DNA of 46,374 bases from Clostridiales bacterium (lineage in GTDB: Bacteria; Bacillota; Clostridia; Christensenellales; UBA1242). Position numbers and translations under genes: made by a program. Shown in pieces: positions 41,636 to 46,374 of this stretch (the first letter of the stretch is position 1; each line of letters opens with the position of its first letter). The notes under the pieces are model-generated. The model saw only the letters and a list, made by a program, of their open reading frames with translations, had not been told where the DNA came from and did not search any database. The stretch is taken from NCBI GenBank assembly GCA_015069335.1, contig SVIU01000006.1:1-46374 (forward strand). The letters run 5' to 3'.

Positions 41636-43006
41636 ATGGATACAAAAAAAATTATACCAATCACACTTTTAACCGGCTATTTGGGTGCAGGAAAAACAAC
41701 ACTACTTAATTATGTCTTAAGCAATCAACAAGGCTACAAGGTTGCGGTAATTGTAAACGACATTGGCGAAGTTAATATTGATGCCAGCCTAATTGCAAAA
41801 GGTGGCGTTGTTGCAGAAAAAGACGATAGTCTAGTACCACTTTCAAACGGTTGCATTTGCTGTACACTAAAAGAAGATTTAATGAAACAAATTGCCGAAC
41901 TTGCCGCCTCCAACAAATTTGACTACATTTTGATTGAAGCAAGTGGAATTTGCGAGCCAGTGCCAATTGTTCAAACAATTCAAGTTTTGTCAGAAGCAAC
42001 AGAGCGTTACAACTTGCCAACAGTGGTAAGACTAGACAATGTAGTTTCAGTGGTTGATGCTTGCAGACTTGTTGACGAGTTTGGTAAGGGTAGAGGACTT
42101 TTAAATAAAAATCTTGATGAAGAAGATATCGAAAATTTAATTATTCAACAAATCGAGTTTTGTACTAAAATTATTATTAACAAAGCAGACTCGGTTTCTA
42201 AAGAAGATTTGCAAGAAGTTAAGGCTGTTGTCAAAGCACTTCAACCTGAAGCGGAAATTTTGGAAGCAAACTATGGCAAGGTTGATTTAAACAAAATTTT
42301 AAATACTCAATGTTTTGATTACGAAAAAGCTGCAATGTCTGCCGCATGGGTTAAGGGCTTAAATTCTCACGAAGAAGCTGAAGAAGAACACGACAACGAA
42401 GAAGAACACCATTGTCACTGCCATGAAGACGGCGAACATTGTGATTGCCACGAACATGGTGAAGAATGTCATTGCCACGAGCATGGTGAAGAATGTCATT
42501 GCCATAAAGACGAACACGATTGCCATTGCCATGAGCATGGCGATGAGTGTCATTGCCACGACCGTGACCACAAAGAAGAAAATCACGAGCATAAACACGG
42601 ACATTGTCATTGCCATCATCACCATGGCGAAGGCGAGGCTCTTGAATATGGCATTGACACATTTGTTTACACAAGAAGAAAGCCTTTCAATAAAGAAAAA
42701 TTTATTTGGTTTGTAAACAATTTTCCAAAACAAGTAATTCGCTGTAAAGGTGTTTTCTGGCTTTCTAACGACGAAGAAAATATGCATATGTTTGAACAAG
42801 CGGGTAGTCAAAAAAATGCTTTTAATGCTGGCCCATGGGTTGCTAGCTTGCCAGAACGCGAGCAACAAGTAATTCTTATTGAAAATCCAGACATTGAAGC
42901 CGATTGGGATAGCCAAGTTGGTGATAGAATTATTAAACTTGTTTTCATAGGCAAAAATATGAATAAGCAACAAATCATCAAAATGCTTGACGATTGTTTG
43001 GAATAA
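41636..43006 (+). CDS. CobW/G3E-family metal chaperone GTPase with His/Cys-rich insert
   Basis: The 456-aa protein has the GTPase motifs GYLGAGKT (14-21) and INKAD, and the family metal site CICC (C73, C75, C76). Residues ~245-330 form an insert of His, Cys and acidic residues built on repeats of CHEHGEEC(H), able to bind many metal ions. The C-terminal CobW_C domain follows (TFVYTRRKPFNKEKF, VFWLSND). This is the architecture of zinc-chaperone G3E GTPases, which insert zinc into client enzymes; nickel or cobalt is possible. AAGGAG precedes the ATG. Confidence 0.92.
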   Translation: MDTKKIIPITLLTGYLGAGKTTLLNYVLSNQQGYKVAVIVNDIGEVNIDASLIAKGGVVAEKDDSLVPLSNGCICCTLKEDLMKQIAELAASNKFDYILIEASGICEPVPIVQTIQVLSEATERYNLPTVVRLDNVVSVVDACRLVDEFGKGRGLLNKNLDEEDIENLIIQQIEFCTKIIINKADSVSKEDLQEVKAVVKALQPEAEILEANYGKVDLNKILNTQCFDYEKAAMSAAWVKGLNSHEEAEEEHDNEEEHHCHCHEDGEHCDCHEHGEECHCHEHGEECHCHKDEHDCHCHEHGDECHCHDRDHKEENHEHKHGHCHCHHHHGEGEALEYGIDTFVYTRRKPFNKEKFIWFVNNFPKQVIRCKGVFWLSNDEENMHMFEQAGSQKNAFNAGPWVASLPEREQQVILIENPDIEADWDSQVGDRIIKLVFIGKNMNKQQIIKMLDDCLE

Positions 43007-43013
43007 ATTAAAG

Positions 43014-43043
43014 AAACACATTATTGTATGTAATGTGTTTTTT
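43014..43043 (+). terminator. Rho-independent terminator
   Basis: AAACACATTA and TAATGTGTTT pair perfectly around a 7-nt loop, followed by T residues. Confidence 0.85.
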
Positions 43044-43044
43044 C

Positions 43045-43073
43045 TTGCTTTAAAACCTGTTTTTTGTTACAAT
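43045..43073 (+). promoter_or_regulatory. Promoter of the rimM-rbgA operon
   Basis: TTGCTT (43045-43050) and TACAAT (43068-43073) lie 17 nt apart, 21 nt before the rimM start. Confidence 0.6.
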
Positions 43074-43094
43074 AAATGCAAATTAGGAGAAGTT

Positions 43095-43601
43095 ATGGAC
43101 AAAATACACATTGCAACCATTTTAAAGCCACAAGGCCTAAAAGGTGAACTAAAGTGCAAGTTAGAAAACCAAAATTTTGATGTTATTAAAAATGTTACCG
43201 AAGTGTATTTAAACGAAAAAACAATTCCAACTAGAGTTGTAAACAAAAGCTTTAGAGTTGGCTATTTATATTTAACACTAAGCATGTGCGACAGCAGAGA
43301 AAAGGCAGATTTAATGCGCAACTTCAAAATTTATGCCGACAGAAAGTTTTTGCAAATTCCAGAAGATGAATATATGATTTCTGACATGATTGGCTCGCTA
43401 GTTTATGACCAAAACGGCAACGAGATTGGTAAACTTTTGGATGTTCAAAATTACGGCGCAACCGACATTTTGGTTATTGAGCAATACAAAAGAGAATATC
43501 TTGTGCCGTTTATAAAAGACATTGTAAAAAAAGTTAATGCTTCAGCAAAAATCATTGTTGTTGACAAAAATAAATATGACGAGGCAAAAATATGCGAATA
43601 G
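43095..43601 (+). CDS. rimM: 16S rRNA processing factor RimM
   Basis: RimM helps mature the 30S head. I use ATG 43095 (168 aa) after TTAGGAG; the track start at 42987 overlaps the upstream gene and terminator. The N-terminal ATILKPQGLKGELKC and the PRC-barrel part (MIGSLVYDQNGNEIGKLLDV...YLVPFIKDIVKKV) are typical. It overlaps trmD by ten bases, the usual rimM-trmD coupling. Confidence 0.93.
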   Translation: MDKIHIATILKPQGLKGELKCKLENQNFDVIKNVTEVYLNEKTIPTRVVNKSFRVGYLYLTLSMCDSREKADLMRNFKIYADRKFLQIPEDEYMISDMIGSLVYDQNGNEIGKLLDVQNYGATDILVIEQYKREYLVPFIKDIVKKVNASAKIIVVDKNKYDEAKICE

Positions 43602-44251
43602 ACATTTTAACATTATTTCCAGAAATGTTTGGCTCCCTTAAAGAAAGCATCATAAAAAGGGCAACCGACAAAAATCTAGTGGAAATAAACATTATTCAAA
43701 TAAGAGATTTTTCTTTAGATCCACACAAAAAAACCGATGATATTCCATACGGTGGTGGCGCAGGTATGGTTATGACCCCACAACCACTATATGATGCCAT
43801 AAACAGCGTAAAAACCGATAAATCGCATGTTGTTTATTTAAGTCCAAGGGGCAGAGTTTTTAAACAAGGAATAGCAAAGGAATTTTGCTCGCATGAACAC
43901 CTCATTTTAATTTGTGGTCATTATGAGGGCATTGACCAACGCATAATAGACCTTTGCGTAAACGAAGAACTTTCCATTGGTGACTATGTGTTAACCGGTG
44001 GCGAAATTCCAGCAATGGTTGTGGTTGATTCGGTTGTAAGGCTGTTAGATGGCGTTATCACAAGCGAATCTTTAAGCGAAGAAAGTTTTTCAAGTAATTT
44101 GTTAGAATATCCACAGTATACTAGACCGCAAACTTTTATGGGCTTAGATGTGCCTGAGGTTTTGCTTTCTGGTCATCATGCAAATATTGAAAAGTGGCGC
44201 AAAGAAAAGTCGTTGGAAATAACACAAAAAAATAGGCCGGATTTATTATGA
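43592..44251 (+). CDS. trmD: tRNA (guanine-N1)-methyltransferase
   Basis: TrmD methylates G37 next to the anticodon of some tRNAs. The 219-aa SPOUT enzyme shows MRIDILTLFPEMF, PYGGGAGMVM, LICGHYEGIDQRI and SIGDYVLTGGE, and a C-terminal half with EYPQYTRPQ and LLSGHH. Its stop overlaps the start of the next gene (ATGA). The usual downstream rplS is not present here. Confidence 0.97.
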   Translation: MRIDILTLFPEMFGSLKESIIKRATDKNLVEINIIQIRDFSLDPHKKTDDIPYGGGAGMVMTPQPLYDAINSVKTDKSHVVYLSPRGRVFKQGIAKEFCSHEHLILICGHYEGIDQRIIDLCVNEELSIGDYVLTGGEIPAMVVVDSVVRLLDGVITSESLSEESFSSNLLEYPQYTRPQTFMGLDVPEVLLSGHHANIEKWRKEKSLEITQKNRPDLL

Positions 44252-44616
44252 ATAAGCAACAAATTTTAGATAAATTAAAGTCGTTAAATTTAGACAAAAA
44301 TAAAATAACTATCATCTCTGGTGCGTCTCTAGTGGTGCATGGGGTTATAGATCAAACGGGCGATATTGATATGGCTTGCGAAAAAGAGTATTACAAACAA
44401 ATCCCTTGGCAAGAAAAAATCGGCTTTTTAAAAAAGAATATTAAATGTTATGATTTGTTTGAAGTTGGCACTAGCTTTTATAATCCGCAAAACACCGACA
44501 TAATTGACGGTTTTAGGTTTATGAATTTGCAAGATTGCCTAAAGCTTAAAAAAATAACCAACCGCCAAAAAGATCAAGAGGTTATTAAAAAGTTGGAAAA
44601 AATTTTAAATAGTTAA
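44248..44616 (+). CDS. Minimal nucleotidyltransferase-fold protein
   Basis: The 122-aa protein has IISGASLVVHGVIDQTGDIDMAC, a nucleotidyltransferase-like G-S...D-x-D pattern, and ends in a helical RQKDQEVIKKLEKIL. That combination is seen in AbiEii/MNT-like antitoxin or toxin families and in small nucleotidyltransferases. No partner HEPN protein is adjacent. Coupling to trmD by a 4-base overlap suggests regular co-expression. Activity unproven. Confidence 0.65.
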   Translation: MNKQQILDKLKSLNLDKNKITIISGASLVVHGVIDQTGDIDMACEKEYYKQIPWQEKIGFLKKNIKCYDLFEVGTSFYNPQNTDIIDGFRFMNLQDCLKLKKITNRQKDQEVIKKLEKILNS

Positions 44617-44633
44617 AAATAAAGGAAGTATAA

Positions 44634-45110
44634 ATGATTATTGAATATGACAAAAAGTATGATGACCAAGTTAAATGTTTGTTAATTGAACTCCAACAAC
44701 ACATTGTAGAGTTAGATGAAGAGCATTACAATTGTATATCTGAAAATTATGTCGAGTTATATTTAGATAAAACACTAAAAGAAATAAACGATAATCATGG
44801 TAAAATGTTTTTGTATTGTGATGATAATAAAATTGTCGGACTTGTTGTTGCATTAGTAAATAATGAAGAAATTGACACTTATGATTTTAAAGCGCCAAAA
44901 AGGGGCAGAGTTTCAGAACTTATTATAAGCAAGAACGCACGAAGTTGTGGAATAGGTAAGCAACTTTTATCGCATGCAGAAGACTATTTAAAGCAAGTTG
45001 ATTGCAAAGATGTGTTGGTTGAAGTTTTTGCATATAACGAAAAAGCAATAAAATTTTATGAAAAAAATGGTTTTCATACAAGAATGGTTGAAATGACAAA
45101 AAAATTCTAA
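44634..45110 (+). CDS. GNAT-family N-acetyltransferase
   Basis: The 158-aa protein has GNAT motif A (VSELIISKNARSCGIGKQLLSHAEDYL, acetyl-CoA loop ARSCGIG) and motif B (NEKAIKFYEKNGF). The acceptor is not predictable. It lies between the nucleotidyltransferase-like gene and rbgA, 17 and 14 bp away, and appears to be part of the rimM operon. AAAGGAAG precedes the ATG. Confidence 0.88.
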   Translation: MIIEYDKKYDDQVKCLLIELQQHIVELDEEHYNCISENYVELYLDKTLKEINDNHGKMFLYCDDNKIVGLVVALVNNEEIDTYDFKAPKRGRVSELIISKNARSCGIGKQLLSHAEDYLKQVDCKDVLVEVFAYNEKAIKFYEKNGFHTRMVEMTKKF

Positions 45111-45124
45111 TATAAAGGTGAAAT

Positions 45125-45964
45125 ATGGCAAAAATAAATTGGTTTCCGGGGCATATGACCAAAGCCCTAAGAGAAATGGCAGAAGAAGTAAAAAATGTTG
45201 ATATGGTAATTTATGTGCTTGACGCAAGAGCGCCAAAGTCATCACTAAACCCAGAGTTTGTTACCATTATTGGCGCAAAACCAATTTTGTATGTTTTAAA
45301 TAAAGCAGACTTGGTAGAAAAAGAAAGTTTAAAGCCAATATACATTCAGCTTAAAAGAGACAACACCGAAGTTATTGAATTAAACAGTACCGAAAGTGGT
45401 GCAATTAAAAAAATTGAGCCAATAATGACAAGGCTATGCAAAGAAAAGTTAGATAAATACAAACAAAAAGGCTTTAAGATGAATTTAAGGGCATTGGTGC
45501 TTGGGATTCCAAATTCTGGTAAAAGTACACTAATAAACAACTTATGTGGCGTTAAAAAGGCTATAACGGGCGATAAAGCGGGTGTTACACGTGGCAAGCA
45601 GTGGCTTTCACTCAAAAATGGCTTTGAAGTGCTGGACACTCCTGGCACATTATGGCCAAACATAACAAATCAAACAACGGCAATCAACCTTGCCTTTATT
45701 GGTTCAATAAAAAACGAAATTGTAGATATGGGCGAACTTGCAGTGGACTTTTTAAGCTTTTGCAAAAAGCACTATTTTGCAAACTTGCAAGAAAAATACA
45801 AAATCACCGATAACAATTTGACGGCGATTGAAATGCTTGACCAAATTGCGAAATTTAAACATTATCTCTTAAAAGGCGCCGAGCCAGACTACGACCGCAC
45901 ATGCTTTGCCATAATTGACGACTTTAGAAAAGGTCGACTAGGCAAAATAATGCTGGATGTATAG
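45125..45964 (+). CDS. rbgA: Ribosome biogenesis GTPase RbgA (YlqF)
   Basis: RbgA is needed for late 50S assembly. The GTPase motifs are circularly permuted: LNKADLV (G4) comes before GIPNSGKSTLIN (G1) and DTPGTLWP (G3). The N-terminal INWFPGHMTKALREM is the family signature, and the C-terminal domain holds the helical rRNA-binding part. At 279 aa it is complete. It normally follows trmD and rplS in Firmicutes. Confidence 0.96.
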   Translation: MAKINWFPGHMTKALREMAEEVKNVDMVIYVLDARAPKSSLNPEFVTIIGAKPILYVLNKADLVEKESLKPIYIQLKRDNTEVIELNSTESGAIKKIEPIMTRLCKEKLDKYKQKGFKMNLRALVLGIPNSGKSTLINNLCGVKKAITGDKAGVTRGKQWLSLKNGFEVLDTPGTLWPNITNQTTAINLAFIGSIKNEIVDMGELAVDFLSFCKKHYFANLQEKYKITDNNLTAIEMLDQIAKFKHYLLKGAEPDYDRTCFAIIDDFRKGRLGKIMLDV

Positions 45965-45965
45965 A

Positions 45966-46066
45966 AGTAATAAAACTGAAGTAATAATGCTGAAGTAATA
46001 CGCTGAAGTAATAATGCTTAAGTAATAACGCTGAAGTAATAACGCTAAAGTAATAATGATAGAAGT
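45966..46066. repeat. Degenerate ~13-15-bp tandem repeat (GCTGAAGTAATAA)
   Basis: About seven imperfect units of the type (GCT)GAAGTAATAA(T/C) follow directly after the rbgA stop codon. Unit length and sequence vary slightly. Confidence 0.85.
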
Positions 46067-46072
46067 AAAAAA

Positions 46073-46098
46073 AATACAGCCTAGCAGCTGTATTTTAT
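46073..46098. terminator. Terminator after rbgA
   Basis: AATACAGC and GCTGTATT pair around CTAGCA, with A residues before and T residues after. It can work in both directions. Confidence 0.75.
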
Positions 46099-46146
46099 AT
46101 TTAAGACAAATGTAAATAGAGAGATTCTAAAGCATTGCTTAGTTTA

Positions 46147-46220
46147 GGCTCCCCCTACTTTAAGGGGGAGCTGTCTTTTTTGTTGAAGACAAAAAAGACT
46201 GAAGGGGTGTTTGTCCTATT
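46147..46220 (+). repeat. Dispersed GC-rich hairpin element, copy 2
   Basis: The 29-bp and 24-bp flanking blocks are identical to those of copy 1 at 20490. The centre (46176-46196) is different in sequence and longer, yet again forms a stem: GTCTTTTTTG with CAAAAAAGAC. Confidence 0.85.
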
Positions 46221-46263
46221 GAAATTCTAAAAATTCCTTTATTTTCTAGCAGTCAAACACCCC
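46204..46263. repeat. 10-bp perfect inverted repeat around a 40-bp spacer
   Basis: GGGGTGTTTG (46204-46213) and CAAACACCCC (46254-46263) are exact complements. The left arm is the conserved end of the dispersed element, so the right side may be a partial inverted second element. Confidence 0.75.
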
Positions 46264-46374
46264 TACCTCGTCAATGCACAGCCTTTTGGCTTCAATTTTG
46301 CTAGTTGCAAAATTTTTGCTTTATGGCTGGCATTTCCTCTCCCCAAAAAGTCCACTAATGTTGGGGCTTTTCGG

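Larger units (their letters stand above)
45965..46374. other. Terminal non-coding region
   Basis: No gene is seen in these 410 bp. They hold a degenerate short tandem repeat, a terminator, a second copy of the GC-rich hairpin element, a 10-bp inverted repeat, and small hairpins (ATTTTGC-TAGTT-GCAAAAT and CCCCAA...TTGGGG) up to the window end. Confidence 0.8.

Noticed and set aside
42359-43021. 220-aa antisense ORF opposite the CobW-type gene
   Set aside because: It is the complement of the His/Cys-rich coding region, has a biased composition, and crosses the terminator. The plus-strand gene is clearly real.
42987-43094. Upstream start of the rimM ORF
   Set aside because: The extra N-terminus overlaps the previous gene and a terminator. 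ATG 43095 has a strong ribosome binding site and begins the conserved RimM sequence.

Overview
The window is AT-rich DNA from an endospore-forming, low-GC Gram-positive bacterium (Bacillota). It is most likely an uncultured gut-type member of the Clostridia. The evidence is a SpoIVA homologue, a SpoIVFB-type M50 protease, Firmicutes-type gene orders (tig-clpP-clpX; rpmG-secE-nusG-rplK-rplA; prmC-prfA; rimM-trmD...rbgA), strong AGGAGG ribosome binding sites, an anaerobic class III ribonucleotide reductase with its activase, and SipW-type secretion genes. Lineage below class level cannot be read from the sequence. No tRNA, rRNA, CRISPR array or transposase was seen.

Layout. 1-931: tandem ~289-bp repeat units full of nested palindromes, a terminator, then a promoter with an 8-G run in its spacer driving a secreted protein with a SipW-type signal peptide (932-2251). 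2252-5210: a hairpin repeat, a small HTH regulator, an Isc pair (cysteine desulfurase plus an odd NifU/IscU scaffold) and a 50-aa membrane ORF. 5320-9108: a SpoIVFB-like protease, three poorly known genes (a PycTM-like membrane protein, a soluble orphan and a KwaA-like membrane protein), then a SipW-type signal peptidase. 9229-13273: spoIVA behind a sigma-E-like -10, a zinc-finger/helical protein and a PHP phosphoesterase. 13274-13906: structured dispersed repeats. 13907-17299: tig, clpP and clpX. 17340-19074: a divergent XRE repressor and a second SipW-type secreted protein with leucine-rich repeats, separated by three matching operators. 19222-21999: rpmG, secE, nusG, a hairpin-packed spacer, then rplK and rplA with two ribosomal-protein-L1-type mRNA sites. 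22014-26614: two promoters driving a putative zincin, a HAD phosphatase, two metallophosphoesterases (one degenerate) and a zinc-ribbon protein. 26662-29640: nrdD and nrdG with NrdR-like palindromes. 29772-32997: a MazG-like protein and two FAD-dependent proteins. 33047-38416: a 1731-aa papain-family cell-surface protease with InlB-type repeats. 38476-41216: a DUF1385-PrmC fusion and prfA. 41261-43006: a divergent zinc-ribbon gene and a His/Cys-rich CobW-type GTPase. 43045-45964: rimM, trmD, a minimal nucleotidyltransferase, a GNAT acetyltransferase and rbgA. 45965-46374: short tandem repeats and a second copy of a dispersed hairpin element.

How it fits together. Housekeeping translation and proteostasis operons are interleaved with envelope and sporulation genes. 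Two predicted SipW substrates and a SipW-type peptidase form a plausible secretion module. One substrate is apparently under XRE repression; the other may be phase-variable through its G-run promoter. The best candidates for undescribed biology are the three-gene membrane cassette at 6423-7847, the hydrolase cluster at 22051-26578, and the families of short structured repeats whose stems vary while pairing is kept.
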